Positions 32,739 through 41,477 of a DNA stretch of 64,000 nt are shown piece by piece. The notes beneath the pieces were generated by a model that saw nothing but the letters and a program-made list of their open reading frames with translations, did not search any database and was not told the origin of the DNA. The position numbers and the translations under genes were made by a program. Within the stretch, counting starts at the first letter, position 1; every line of letters starts with the position of its first letter. The stretch comes from an uncultured Christensenellaceae bacterium (GTDB taxonomy: Bacteria; Bacillota; Clostridia; Christensenellales; Borkfalkiaceae), in the NCBI GenBank assembly GCA_910588695.1, contig CAJUOV010000001.1, forward strand, positions 62,001 to 126,000, in the 5' to 3' direction.

Positions 32739-33541
32739 AGACCGTTCTCCGTAGAAAGAAGTATTTTTTTCAGGGTGAGCAACACGCCGCCTTCGTTGTT
32801 GGAGGGCACGACGTTGGGTATGAGTTTTTTAAGGGGAGGATATGCGTTTTCGGTAACGTATGCACTGCCGCATTCCAGAAGCATTTCATAGTCGTTCATA
32901 TGATCTCCGAAAGCGGCGCACTCCGAATTTTTCAAGGAAAATCGATTTTTGATGAAGCGCATCGCGTCTCCTTTGTTCGCATTGATCGCCGATATATCGC
33001 ACCAGTCCGCGCCCGAGAGAATCGTCCGCAGCAGAGGGATTTTTGCGGGAAGCCGCTTGATGCAGTTGTTTGCGGAACCCATTTGATCATAGACGGCGAT
33101 TTTGCAGATTTTTTCTCTGCCGATCACTTCGTTCAGAGAGGCGACTTTTATGCAGTTTGTATAGGATAGGCGGGCGAATGTATAAAAGGGTTCTTCCGAG
33201 TTTTCGACGTAAGCGTTTTCGCTTCCGCAGAGCATGGGGAAAAGATCGGGGATTGCGCGGACTGCGTCGAGCGCGTCCCGAATGAGTTCTTCGGGAACGG
33301 GGTTGAGATAGAGCGTCTCGCCGCGGTACTTTATCAGCGCGCCGTTTTCCGCCATAAAAATCACATCGTCTTTTACCGGCGCGAACAGCGTTTCGAGGTT
33401 GGCGTATTGTCTGCCGCTCGCGGGGCAGAATAATATCCCGCGCCGGGTCGTCTCGCGAATGATCGGAAAAATTTCTTCGGGCAGGCGGTGCTCCTGATCG
33501 AGCAGAGTGCCGTCTAAATCGGTAGCAATAAATTTGAGCAT
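32735..33541 (-). CDS. Cof-type HAD-IIB hydrolase
   Basis: 268 residues from the ATG at 33541; a longer frame beginning in the upstream gene is rejected. FIATDLDGTLLD (about residues 4-15) is the catalytic DxD motif. FCPASGRQYANLE is motif II, and NKGDAMRF together with AFGDHMNDYEML (about 214-225) forms motifs III and IV. The cap domain is of the C2B type. Substrates are usually sugar phosphates or cofactor phosphates. No clear ribosome-binding site is seen. It lies 50 bases after the MDR gene, with a hairpin between them, and is coupled to the YfcE-like gene. Confidence 0.92.
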   Translation of the reverse strand: MLKFIATDLDGTLLDQEHRLPEEIFPIIRETTRRGILFCPASGRQYANLETLFAPVKDDVIFMAENGALIKYRGETLYLNPVPEELIRDALDAVRAIPDLFPMLCGSENAYVENSEEPFYTFARLSYTNCIKVASLNEVIGREKICKIAVYDQMGSANNCIKRLPAKIPLLRTILSGADWCDISAINANKGDAMRFIKNRFSLKNSECAAFGDHMNDYEMLLECGSAYVTENAYPPLKKLIPNVVPSNNEGGVLLTLKKILLSTENGL

Positions 33542-33562
33542 AATTTTTCGGATTGGCAAGAA

Positions 33563-33591
33563 ACAATCCCGCCTTTGGCGGGCGGGATTGT
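33563..33591 (-). terminator. Hairpin after the MDR gene
   Basis: ACAATCCCGCC and GGCGGGATTGT pair around a 7-base loop; the minus strand then reads TTTCTTG. It is probably a partial terminator between the MDR gene and the HAD gene. Confidence 0.55.
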
Positions 33592-34599
33592 TTACATCAG
33601 ATTGTAAATATGGATCCGGAACGTATCGATCGAAAAATCGCCGTCCTCGCTGTTGAAAAAGTCGTCCGGCTGATCGATTGTTTTCATCGTATTTTTCAGA
33701 AGTTCGAGATTGATGGCTTTGCTGACGATCAGGTTGATCGCGCTTTCGAGCGAGCCCTCTGGATCGGAGACGTAGCTGATCGTGATCTGTTTGCGGATCG
33801 CAAGTTCGAGGTCCATGGAGAAACCCGTTCTGTCCGACGCGCATACCACGATCTTGCCCTTTCCCGCAACGAGCCGCAAGGGAAGCAGGGGATCGCCGCC
33901 CGCCGTTTTTACATAGATCGCGCCGTCGGCGAGTCTGCCGCCCGTGATCGCCGCAACGTCGTCGAGCACGCCGTCCGTGGCGCGGATCGTATAATATATC
34001 CCGCATCTCTTGGCGAAATTGAGCCGCTCCGGCTGCGTATCGATAAGAATGGGGGACGCCTGCTGATAGATGAGAAGCTGAGAGATGAGAATTCCCAAGA
34101 AGTCTGCGCCCACGACGGCGACGCGGCTGCCCTTTTTTACGCCCAGCCTGTCGATAACGGTCTTTGCAATCGCGATATAGTGCACGAGAAGCGCGTCGGT
34201 ATCGCTGACGGAATCGGGCAGGGGAGTGACGTCGTCTTTTCTGACGTTGACGAAATCGCGCAGAAATCCGTCGACCGTCATGCCGCGTATCTTAACGTCT
34301 TCTTCGGAAAAGTCCCGCTTTTCGGTGCCGAGATCTTCCGCTTCGCAGAATGTGTGCAACAGAACGCGCATATTTTTGGGATAGAACGCATTCTCCGTCT
34401 GCGAAGAAATTTTACCGACGGCAAACCGCCCCGGAATCAAGGGAAATTTTGTTTTAACGTTGCCTTTGTAGATTTCTCCGTCTACTCGGCTCAGCATCAT
34501 TTTGGTCACGCGGACGCGGATTTTTCCCTCTTCCGTCTCCGGAATCGGGCAGTCCTCTTTTACAAGATTGCGCGGTTCGGTGATTTTCCAAACGTTCAT
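33592..34599 (-). CDS. MDR-superfamily protein lacking zinc ligands
   Basis: 335 residues with the medium-chain dehydrogenase plan: a GroES-like N-terminal part (about 1-130) and a Rossmann domain (VAVVGADFLGILISQLL, about 157-173). Alcohol dehydrogenases of this family bind catalytic zinc through a cysteine near residue 38 and a GHE motif. Here these read LSRVDGEIY and PGRFAVG, so both ligands are absent, and the four-cysteine structural zinc lobe is missing too. The protein may be a zinc-independent reductase or have a non-catalytic role. Its position before HAD and YfcE genes gives no clear pathway. Confidence 0.8.
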   Translation of the reverse strand: MNVWKITEPRNLVKEDCPIPETEEGKIRVRVTKMMLSRVDGEIYKGNVKTKFPLIPGRFAVGKISSQTENAFYPKNMRVLLHTFCEAEDLGTEKRDFSEEDVKIRGMTVDGFLRDFVNVRKDDVTPLPDSVSDTDALLVHYIAIAKTVIDRLGVKKGSRVAVVGADFLGILISQLLIYQQASPILIDTQPERLNFAKRCGIYYTIRATDGVLDDVAAITGGRLADGAIYVKTAGGDPLLPLRLVAGKGKIVVCASDRTGFSMDLELAIRKQITISYVSDPEGSLESAINLIVSKAINLELLKNTMKTIDQPDDFFNSEDGDFSIDTFRIHIYNLM

Positions 34600-34643
34600 G
34601 AAATCTCCTTACGGTTCGGCTGAATCCGTTTGATACTCTCCGT

Positions 34644-34672
34644 ATTATACCGCATTTTTATAAAATAAGCAA
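34644..34672 (-). promoter_or_regulatory. Promoter of the MDR gene
   Basis: On the minus strand TTGCTT (34672-34667) and TATAAT (34649-34644), with 17 bases between, lie about 45 bases upstream of the ATG, which is preceded by AAGGAG. Confidence 0.65.
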
Positions 34673-34759
34673 GCGATTCACGCAAATTCCCGCAATTAAG
34701 CAAAATGCAAAAAAATAGGGGGAGAGCGGTAAGAATTTTCGTTTGTATTCCAAAATCAG

Positions 34760-34788
34760 TTGACGAGAACAAAAAAAACGGATATAAT
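34760..34788 (+). promoter_or_regulatory. Promoter of rpmE
   Basis: TTGACG (34760-34765) and TATAAT (34783-34788) with a 17-base spacer. Confidence 0.8.
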
Positions 34789-34829
34789 GTCTCGTGTAAA
34801 TGCGTAGAATACCGAGTGAGGTGAAAGAT

Positions 34830-35033
34830 ATGAAAGCTGACATTCATCCGAAATATCACGAAGTTCAGGTCGTTTGCGCCTGCGGGGCGACGTTCACGAC
34901 GGGAACGACGAAGGATTGCGAAGTCCTTAAAGTAGATATTTGCAGTAAATGCCACCCCTTCTTCACAGGCAGACAAAAACTTGTGGATACTGGCGGACGT
35001 GTCGATAAATTCAAGAAAAGATACGGAATCTGA
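34830..35033 (+). CDS. rpmE: Ribosomal protein L31, zinc form
   Basis: 67 residues from the ATG at 34830 with GAGGTGAAAG upstream; the earlier in-frame ATG at 34800 lacks a good site. MKADIHPKYHEVQVVCACG, ICSKCHPFFTGRQKLVDTGGRVDKF match bacterial L31. The cysteines in CACG and CSKC are the zinc ligands, so this is the C+ type. It has its own promoter and terminator. L31 bridges the two ribosomal subunits. It precedes the DUF1385-PrmC and prfA genes, a common Firmicute order. Confidence 0.96.
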   Translation: MKADIHPKYHEVQVVCACGATFTTGTTKDCEVLKVDICSKCHPFFTGRQKLVDTGGRVDKFKKRYGI

Positions 35034-35040
35034 TCGTATG

Positions 35041-35067
35041 CAGCCTCTTATCCGAGAGGCTGTTTTG
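35041..35067 (+). terminator. Terminator after rpmE
   Basis: CAGCCTCT and AGAGGCTG pair around TATCCG, followed by TTTTG. Confidence 0.8.
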
Positions 35068-35108
35068 TTAGCGGTAATTTTTTCGGAAATCAAATTAATC
35101 GGCGGAGT

Positions 35109-36980
35109 ATGAAGAAGAAAACGCAAAGAACTTATATCGGAGGGCAGGCGGTCATTCAGGGCGTCATGATGCGCGGAAAGAGCGGCATGGCTACCGTTGT
35201 GCGCGACGATAAGGGTGAACTGCACATGGAAGCGAAGCGCATCAAACCTCCCGAAAAGAGGAAAAAGTGGACGCGCGTTCCTTTTGTGCGCGGAATTTTC
35301 AATTTTGTGCTCTCTCTCGTCGACGGAATGAAGGCTCTTTTGAGAAGTTCGGAAGTCGCCGTCACGGATGACGAGGAGTCCGCGAGTAAATTTTCCGCTT
35401 GGGTCGAAGAGAAGTGGAAGGTGAGCGTGAGCGACATTGTGACCACGATCGCAACTTTTTTGGGCGTGGTGCTTGCGGTGGGGCTGTTTGCTTTTCTGCC
35501 CAACTATTTCACGCGGCTCATCGACGAAGCAGTGCGCGGTTACGGCGAAGACGGCGCGCTGCGGATTGTCGAAAATTGGGGACAGGGCGGAATTTTCTAT
35601 AACCTGATCGAGGGGGGATTCCGTCTCGTCGTATTTATTCTGTATATTTTATTTACGCTGATCTTCAAATCTTTGCGCGAGACGTACCGTTATCACGGCG
35701 CGGAGCATAAGACGATCAACTGCTACGAATACGGGCTTCCGCTTACAAAAGAGAACGTCAGAAACTGTTCGAGAATGCACGACAGATGCGGTACGACGTT
35801 CATCTTTATCGTGCTCGTGATTTCCATTTTGATGTTTGCGCTCGCGGGATACCTCATCGTGGGGCTTGCGGGCATGAATACCGGCAATTCCCGACTCGAC
35901 GCATTTATCATGGTGCTCGTCAAGTTTGCCTGTTTGCCCATTGTTGCGGGGGTTTCTTATGAGGTGCTGAAAGTATTGTCCCTCTCGAATTCTCCGTTGC
36001 TCTTCCCGTTCAAGGCTCCCGGATACCTGATGCAGCTTCTGACGACAAAAGAGCCCACCGACGAAATGATCGAATGCGCGATCGAGGCGTTCGAAAAGGT
36101 GCTGGAAATGGACACGGATTCCGAATCTCCCGAAAAGACGTTTGCAACCGAAGAGAAACTTTCCAAACTTCTCAAAATGATGAAGAAAGGTTTCGCCGAA
36201 AAAGACATTGACGAAACGGATGCGGAATGGATTCTTGCGCTTACGCTGAATATTCCCCGAAGCGCCCTGAGCGAAGAGAGGATCGTAAAGAGGGAATATT
36301 GCAGACGCATTCTCGAAATTTACGAATCCCGTCTGACGGGCAGACCGCTCTGGTACATCTTCGGAAGCACCGATTTCTACGGATACAGAATCAAGGTGGA
36401 CGAGAGAGTGTTGATTCCCCGTCCGGAGACGGAAATTCTTGTGCGCGAGGCGGTCGCTTCTTTGAGAGAGGGCGACAATATTCTCGATCTTTGTACGGGC
36501 AGCGGCGCGGTGGCGATTGCGGTCGCCTGCGAAGCGGCGAAGGATAAAATGGTATCGGTGACCGCGACGGACATTTCGGAAGAAGCGCTCGAAGTCGCGC
36601 GAAGCAACGCGCGTTTCAACAAGGCGAGCATCAACTTTATTAAAGCCGATCTGTTCGACGGCGTGCGCGGAAGATTCAACCTCATCACCGCGAATCCTCC
36701 CTACGTCAAGCGGGAAGAGATCGCGACGCTTCAAAGGGAAGTCAGGGATTTCGAGCCGCGTATCGCTCTCGACGGCGGCGTGGACGGTCTCGACTTTTAC
36801 AGACGGATCGCCCAGAAAGTGAACCGCTATATCGCGCGCGGGGGAATGTTGATTCTCGAATGCGGCGAAAATCAGGCGCAGGATATTATCAAACTGTTTA
36901 CGACGACCTCCCGCTGCGATTACGCCATGGTGGTGCGCGATTTGAGCGGCGTAGAGCGCGTTATCAAGATAGGGTTCTGA
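35109..36980 (+). CDS. prmC: Fusion of DUF1385 (YqhQ-like) and PrmC
   Basis: One uninterrupted frame of 623 residues joins two proteins that are usually separate neighbours. Residues 1 to about 335 are DUF1385/YqhQ: YIGGQAVIQGVMMRG at the start, about four membrane segments between 115 and 290, and YHGAEHKTINCYEYG (about 195-209). Residues from about 345 are release factor glutamine methyltransferase: an N-terminal helical domain, RPLWYIFGSTDFYG, DLCTGSGAVAIAVA for S-adenosylmethionine, and TANPPYVKREE with the NPPY catalytic motif (about 525-535). PrmC methylates the GGQ glutamine of RF1, and prfA follows directly with TGATG overlap. The fusion tethers the methylase to the membrane. No frameshift or stop is visible at the junction. 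Confidence 0.92.
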   Translation: MKKKTQRTYIGGQAVIQGVMMRGKSGMATVVRDDKGELHMEAKRIKPPEKRKKWTRVPFVRGIFNFVLSLVDGMKALLRSSEVAVTDDEESASKFSAWVEEKWKVSVSDIVTTIATFLGVVLAVGLFAFLPNYFTRLIDEAVRGYGEDGALRIVENWGQGGIFYNLIEGGFRLVVFILYILFTLIFKSLRETYRYHGAEHKTINCYEYGLPLTKENVRNCSRMHDRCGTTFIFIVLVISILMFALAGYLIVGLAGMNTGNSRLDAFIMVLVKFACLPIVAGVSYEVLKVLSLSNSPLLFPFKAPGYLMQLLTTKEPTDEMIECAIEAFEKVLEMDTDSESPEKTFATEEKLSKLLKMMKKGFAEKDIDETDAEWILALTLNIPRSALSEERIVKREYCRRILEIYESRLTGRPLWYIFGSTDFYGYRIKVDERVLIPRPETEILVREAVASLREGDNILDLCTGSGAVAIAVACEAAKDKMVSVTATDISEEALEVARSNARFNKASINFIKADLFDGVRGRFNLITANPPYVKREEIATLQREVRDFEPRIALDGGVDGLDFYRRIAQKVNRYIARGGMLILECGENQAQDIIKLFTTTSRCDYAMVVRDLSGVERVIKIGF

Positions 36981-38044
36981 TGGACGATAAACTGCTTGCA
37001 ATCGAAAAGCGGTACGAAGAACTCGGCGAATTGCTTGTAAAGGCAGAGACGGTGTCCGATCCGACGCTTTTCAAAAAACTTTCCAAAGAGCGTGCGGAAT
37101 CGGAAGAGATCGTTTTTACCTACCGCGATCTGAAAAAAGCGCGCGAAGAGGGCGATGCCGCGCTTGCTGAAGCGGAATGCGAAACGGGGGAGATGCGCGA
37201 GCTTCTTCTTGCGGAGAGCGAGACCTGCAAAGAGCGGGCGGCGGCTCTCGAACAGGAACTTAAAATTCTGCTTCTTCCCAAAGATAAGAACGACGAACGG
37301 GGGTGCACTCTCGAAATCCGCGCGGGCGCGGGCGGCGAAGAGGCGGCGCTGTTCGGAAGAGTTCTTTTCAGAATGTACGAAAATTACTGCCTTTCCAAAC
37401 GGTTCCGCTGGGAAATCGTAGATCTCAACGAGACGGAGTTGGGCGGGATCAAAGAAGCGGTCGTCAACGTGAGCGGAAAGGGCGCGTATGCCCGTCTCAA
37501 ATACGAGAGCGGCGTTCACCGCGTTCAGCGCGTTCCCGAAACGGAATCGCAGGGCAGAATCCATACTTCCACCGCGACCGTCGCCGTTCTTCCCGAAGCG
37601 GAGGAGTTCGACGCGGAAGTCAAAGACGAAGATATTCGGATCGACGTGTTCCGGTCCTCGGGCGCGGGCGGACAGAAGGTCAACAAGACGGAGACTGCGA
37701 TCCGAATTACGCACTTTCCCACGGGCATCGTCGTGAGCTGTCAGGACGAGAGAAGCCAGTTGAAAAATAAGGACAAAGCGATGCGCGTTCTGAAAACGCG
37801 TTTATACGATTATTACCGCGCCCGGGCGGTCGGCGCGGAGGCGGCGAACCGTAAAAGTCTCGTGGGAACGGGGGACAGAAGCGAACGGATCAGAACGTAC
37901 AATTATCCGCAGAGCCGCATTACCGATCACAGGATCGGTTTGAGCGTGTTTTCGATGGAAGCCTTTCTCGGCGGCGAGATCGACGAGATGATCGACGCGC
38001 TTGCGCGGGCGGACAGAGAAGCGCAACTGACAAATTTTACCTGA
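36980..38044 (+). CDS. prfA: Peptide chain release factor 1
   Basis: 354 residues from the ATG at 36980, which overlaps the prmC stop (TGATG). It reads UAA and UAG. The GGQ motif is in SGAGGQKVNKTE (about residues 227-238), whose glutamine is the PrmC substrate. The codon-recognition PxT tripeptide is PET in RVPETESQGR, followed by IHTSTATVAVLPE. An N-terminal coiled-coil domain (about 1-100) is present. The length is standard. The order prmC-prfA is conserved in many bacteria. Confidence 0.96.
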   Translation: MDDKLLAIEKRYEELGELLVKAETVSDPTLFKKLSKERAESEEIVFTYRDLKKAREEGDAALAEAECETGEMRELLLAESETCKERAAALEQELKILLLPKDKNDERGCTLEIRAGAGGEEAALFGRVLFRMYENYCLSKRFRWEIVDLNETELGGIKEAVVNVSGKGAYARLKYESGVHRVQRVPETESQGRIHTSTATVAVLPEAEEFDAEVKDEDIRIDVFRSSGAGGQKVNKTETAIRITHFPTGIVVSCQDERSQLKNKDKAMRVLKTRLYDYYRARAVGAEAANRKSLVGTGDRSERIRTYNYPQSRITDHRIGLSVFSMEAFLGGEIDEMIDALARADREAQLTNFT

Positions 38045-38055
38045 GAGGTTTGCAT

Positions 38056-39252
38056 ATGAGCGTGCTTGCAAAGAGAATCGGCAATATTTCTCCCTCGCTG
38101 ACCCTTGCGATCAGCGCAAAGGCGAAGTCGATGAAAGCGGCGGGCGAAAAGGTCATTTCGTTCGGCGTGGGCGAACCCGACTTTAACACGCCCGATTATA
38201 TCATCGCGGCGGCGGAAGAGGCGCTTCAAAAAGGTTATACCAAATATACGCCCTCTTCGGGCTTGCCCGATCTCAAACATGCCATTGCGGCAAAGTTCGA
38301 GCGCGACAACGGTCTTTCTTACGAGCCTTCGCAGATCATTGTGTCAAACGGTGCGAAACATTCGATATTTAACGTTTGCTTCGCGCTCGTCGAAGACGGA
38401 GACGAGGTTGTGATTCCCGCGCCCTATTGGCTCACCTATCCCGAGGTGGTCAAGGCTTGCGGCGGCGTGCCGGTTATCGTTCGCGCAAGCAAACGTGCGG
38501 GGTTCAAGATCACTCCCGAACAGCTCGAAGCGGCGATTACGCCCAAGACGAAGCTCTTTATTTTCAATTCTCCTTGTAATCCCACGGGCGCCGTCTACAC
38601 CGAAGCGGAAGTGCGGGCGCTTGCCGCAGTCTGCGAAAAGGCGGGGATTTACGTTCTTGCGGATGAAATTTACGAGAAACTCGTTTACGGCGACGTGAAG
38701 CCTTTTTCGATGGCGGCTGTCTCCGATTATATGAAAGAGCATACGATTACCGTCAACGGCGTGTCGAAAACTTACGCCATGACGGGGTGGAGAATCGGCT
38801 ATCTTGCCGCTCCCAAAGAAATCGCCAAGGCGATCGACTCTTTCCAGAGCCACGCCACGAGCAACCCCAACTCGATCGCGCAGTACGCGGCGATCAAAGC
38901 GCTCAATTCTCCCGAAGCGCAGGTCGACGAAATGGTCGCCCGCTTTTCGCGGCGGCGGCTTTCGATGATCGAACGCATCTCCGAATTCAAAGGCGCATAC
39001 TGCATTATTCCCGACGGCGCTTTTTACGCAATGCTCTACGTGAAAGATTTTTACGGAAAGAAATTCGATAATCGGGTGATCGCCGATTCCGCGAGCTTTG
39101 CAGACGCGCTCTTGGACGCGGCGAAAGTCGCGGTGATTCCCGGAGCGGCGTTCGGCGCGGACGACTGCGTGCGGCTTTCTTATTCGCTCTCCATGGAAGA
39201 AATGCTCGAAGGTTTAGACAGAATCGACGCGTTTTTGATGAGTTTGGAATAA
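38056..39252 (+). CDS. aspB: Class I aminotransferase, aspartate type
   Basis: 398 residues from ATG 38056 with GAGAGG 8 bases upstream; a TTG six bases earlier is less likely. It is a PLP enzyme of fold type I. FGVGEPDFNTPDYI (about residues 36-49), NSPCNPTGAVYT (about 173-184), LADEIYEKLVYG (about 208-219) and GVSKTYAMTGWRIGYL (about 237-252), where the lysine holds PLP, place it with the AspB/Aat-Ib group. It probably moves the amino group between aspartate and 2-oxoglutarate, though related enzymes have broader range. It lies 11 bases after prfA and may be co-transcribed. Confidence 0.92.
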   Translation: MSVLAKRIGNISPSLTLAISAKAKSMKAAGEKVISFGVGEPDFNTPDYIIAAAEEALQKGYTKYTPSSGLPDLKHAIAAKFERDNGLSYEPSQIIVSNGAKHSIFNVCFALVEDGDEVVIPAPYWLTYPEVVKACGGVPVIVRASKRAGFKITPEQLEAAITPKTKLFIFNSPCNPTGAVYTEAEVRALAAVCEKAGIYVLADEIYEKLVYGDVKPFSMAAVSDYMKEHTITVNGVSKTYAMTGWRIGYLAAPKEIAKAIDSFQSHATSNPNSIAQYAAIKALNSPEAQVDEMVARFSRRRLSMIERISEFKGAYCIIPDGAFYAMLYVKDFYGKKFDNRVIADSASFADALLDAAKVAVIPGAAFGADDCVRLSYSLSMEEMLEGLDRIDAFLMSLE

Positions 39253-39275
39253 ATTAAAAATTTTTCGAAAAACTC

Positions 39276-39304
39276 TTGAAAAGTCTGAAAAAACTTGATA
39301 CAAT
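39276..39304 (+). promoter_or_regulatory. Promoter of the P-loop protein gene
   Basis: TTGAAA (39276-39281) and TACAAT (39299-39304) with a 17-base spacer. It rules out the ORF start at 39276. Confidence 0.7.
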
Positions 39305-39347
39305 AAAATCAACAAAGAAACCCGCCGAAAGGCGACGGAGGAATGGC

Positions 39348-39755
39348 ATGATCAAAATTATTTGCGGACCCAAAGGCAGCGGCAAAACGAAAAAGATTAT
39401 CGACGCGGCGAACGACGCGATCTCGACCGCGAAAGGACACCTCATTTTCATTACCGACACAAAGCGTTACATGTACGATTTGAAGCGCGAGATCCGCTTC
39501 ATCGACGTGAGCGATTATTCGGTTGCCGGCGAAGACGCGCTCTGCGGATTCATCAAAGGCGCGATTGCGGGCGGATACGACAACGAATACATCTATATCG
39601 ACGGCGTCGCGCGGATCGCGGGTAAAAACCTCAAAGATATGGCGCAGCTCTTCTATATGCTCGATAAAGTCGCCGCGCTCCGCTCTCTCGTGATTACGCT
39701 CACGTGCAGCTGCACGGAAGAGGAACTTCCCGATTTCGTCAAAAAGTATCTTTGA
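39348..39755 (+). CDS. Small P-loop NTP-binding protein
   Basis: 135 residues from ATG 39348, with GGAGG 6 bases upstream. A Walker A motif, GPKGSGKTK, is at residues 7-15. A possible Walker B strand is EYIYIDGVARIAG (about 79-91). The rest is a compact alpha/beta protein ending in LPDFVKKYL. It resembles the nucleotide-binding core of adenylate-kinase-like or DUF-type ATPases but is too short to place. It is a single gene with its own promoter and terminator. Confidence 0.8.
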   Translation: MIKIICGPKGSGKTKKIIDAANDAISTAKGHLIFITDTKRYMYDLKREIRFIDVSDYSVAGEDALCGFIKGAIAGGYDNEYIYIDGVARIAGKNLKDMAQLFYMLDKVAALRSLVITLTCSCTEEELPDFVKKYL

Positions 39756-39789
39756 GATACGCGGCTTTTCAAAAACAGAAGAAAAAGAA

Positions 39790-39817
39790 ACATCCCTTTA
39801 TCATAAGGGATGTTTTC
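39790..39817 (+). terminator. Terminator after the P-loop protein gene
   Basis: ACATCCCTT and AAGGGATGT pair around TATCAT and are followed by TTTC; the preceding A-rich stretch can extend the stem. Confidence 0.75.
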
Positions 39818-39843
39818 GGATACGGCGGGAAAAGGAGTAGAGA

Positions 39844-41328
39844 ATGAAATTTATCAGTACGCGAGGGGGAGAGTGCGCGACGGGCGCGGAGGCGATCGTC
39901 AAGGGAATTGCTTCGGACGGCGGGTTGTTCGTACCCGAGAAATTTCCCACGCTTTCGGGCGAAGAGATGGAAGCCATGCTTTCTATGGATTATGCGGAGC
40001 GCGCCGCGACCGTTCTGTCGAAATTTTTCGACGAGTACGATCGGGACGAGCTGTTAGTCGCGCTCCGGGAGGCGTATTCCCGTTTCGACGGCGATCCCGC
40101 GCCCCTTGTTCGGATCGACGAGGGGAAGTATTTTCTCGAACTCTTTCACGGTCCCACCTGCGCGTTCAAAGATATGGCGCTCTGCGTGCTGCCCTATCTT
40201 CTTACGAAGGGGGCAAAAATCTGCGGGATCAAAGAAAAGATCCTCGTTCTCACGGCAACGAGCGGGGATACGGGCAAAGCCGCGCTCGAAGGATTTAAGG
40301 ATCGGGAGGGCGTCGGGATTCAGGTATTCTATCCCGAAGAGGGCGTTTCCCAGATGCAGAAGCTCTTTATGACGACGCAGGAGGGGAACAATCTCTCCGT
40401 TGTCGCCGTCAAGGGCAATTTCGACGACTGTCAGACGGCGGTCAAGAAAATTTTCACGTCCGAAGAATATATCCGTAAAATCCAAGAAAAGGGCTACCGT
40501 CTCTCTTCGGCGAATTCCATCAATATCGGCAGGCTTGCGCCGCAGATCGCATATTATTTTTCGGCTTACTGCGATCTTGTTTCTTCCGAGCAGATCCAAA
40601 TGGGAGAGGAGGCGGACTTTACAGTGCCGACGGGCAATTTCGGCAATATACTTGCCGCATATTACGCAAAAAAAATGGGACTTCCGGTCGGCAGACTTCT
40701 GTGCGCTTCCAATAAGAACAACGTGCTGACCGACTTTATCCGCACGGGTTCGTACAACGCAAAGCGCACATTCTATAAAACGATGTCGCCTTCCATGGAC
40801 ATTCTGATTTCTTCCAATCTCGAACGGCTTTTGTTCGAACTTTCGGGAAGAAATCCGGCGCTCGTCAAAGAGCGCATGACCGCCCTTTCAGAAACGGGCA
40901 AATACAATATTTCGGCGGAGGAACTCAAAGATTTGCGCGCACAGTTCTCCGCAGGGTATACGAGCGAGGACGATACGGTGGAATGTATTTACGAATACTT
41001 TACCGATTACGGTTATCCTATGGATACGCATACGGGCGTTGCGATGAGCGTTGCTGACCGTTATCTCGAAAAACGCGATCCGCTCGCGCCCAAGCGCGTG
41101 ATGATCGTAGTGAGCACCGCGAGTCCCTACAAATTCCCGCAGGACGTTTTGTATGCTCTTACGGGCAACGACGTAAAGGATTCGTTCAAATGCGTTAAGC
41201 GGATCAATCTTTTGACGGCGATGAAGGTTCCCGATGCAATCAAGAACGTCCGATATAAACCGATTCTGTTCAAGACGAGCGTTGCGCCTGCGAACATCGG
41301 AAACGAAGTATTGAAATTTTTGAATTAG
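39844..41328 (+). CDS. thrC: Threonine synthase
   Basis: 494 residues, the long form. It converts phosphohomoserine to threonine with PLP. MKFISTRGGECATGAEAIVKG is the typical N-terminus. FHGPTCAFKDMAL (about residues 99-111) holds the PLP lysine, and LTATSGDTGKAAL (about 138-150) the phosphate-binding loop. VPTGNFGNILAAYYA (about 260-274) is a third signature. AAAGGAGTAG lies 4 bases before the ATG. It is a monocistronic gene bounded by terminators. Confidence 0.96.
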   Translation: MKFISTRGGECATGAEAIVKGIASDGGLFVPEKFPTLSGEEMEAMLSMDYAERAATVLSKFFDEYDRDELLVALREAYSRFDGDPAPLVRIDEGKYFLELFHGPTCAFKDMALCVLPYLLTKGAKICGIKEKILVLTATSGDTGKAALEGFKDREGVGIQVFYPEEGVSQMQKLFMTTQEGNNLSVVAVKGNFDDCQTAVKKIFTSEEYIRKIQEKGYRLSSANSINIGRLAPQIAYYFSAYCDLVSSEQIQMGEEADFTVPTGNFGNILAAYYAKKMGLPVGRLLCASNKNNVLTDFIRTGSYNAKRTFYKTMSPSMDILISSNLERLLFELSGRNPALVKERMTALSETGKYNISAEELKDLRAQFSAGYTSEDDTVECIYEYFTDYGYPMDTHTGVAMSVADRYLEKRDPLAPKRVMIVVSTASPYKFPQDVLYALTGNDVKDSFKCVKRINLLTAMKVPDAIKNVRYKPILFKTSVAPANIGNEVLKFLN

Positions 41329-41334
41329 TTCCGA

Positions 41335-41368
41335 GACTGCCCCGTTACGGGGCAGTCGATTTTTTTCT
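41335..41368 (+). terminator. Terminator after thrC
   Basis: GACTGCCCCG and CGGGGCAGTC pair perfectly around TTA, followed by GATTTTTTTCT. Confidence 0.93.
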
Positions 41369-41417
41369 GCACGGCAAGAACGTGCGGATATTTTATTTTA
41401 CAAATATTGCAAATTAC

Positions 41418-41445
41418 TTGACAGATTGCTGGGGGGGGGTATAAT
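41418..41445 (+). promoter_or_regulatory. Promoter with a G9 tract in the spacer (possible phase variation)
   Basis: TTGACA (41418-41423) and TATAAT (41440-41445) are exact consensus hexamers. The 16-base spacer ends in nine consecutive Gs (41431-41439). Gain or loss of a G would change the spacing by one base and thus promoter strength. Confidence 0.8.
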
Positions 41446-41477
41446 AGGCACAAGTTTATAACGATAGGAGGAGAATG

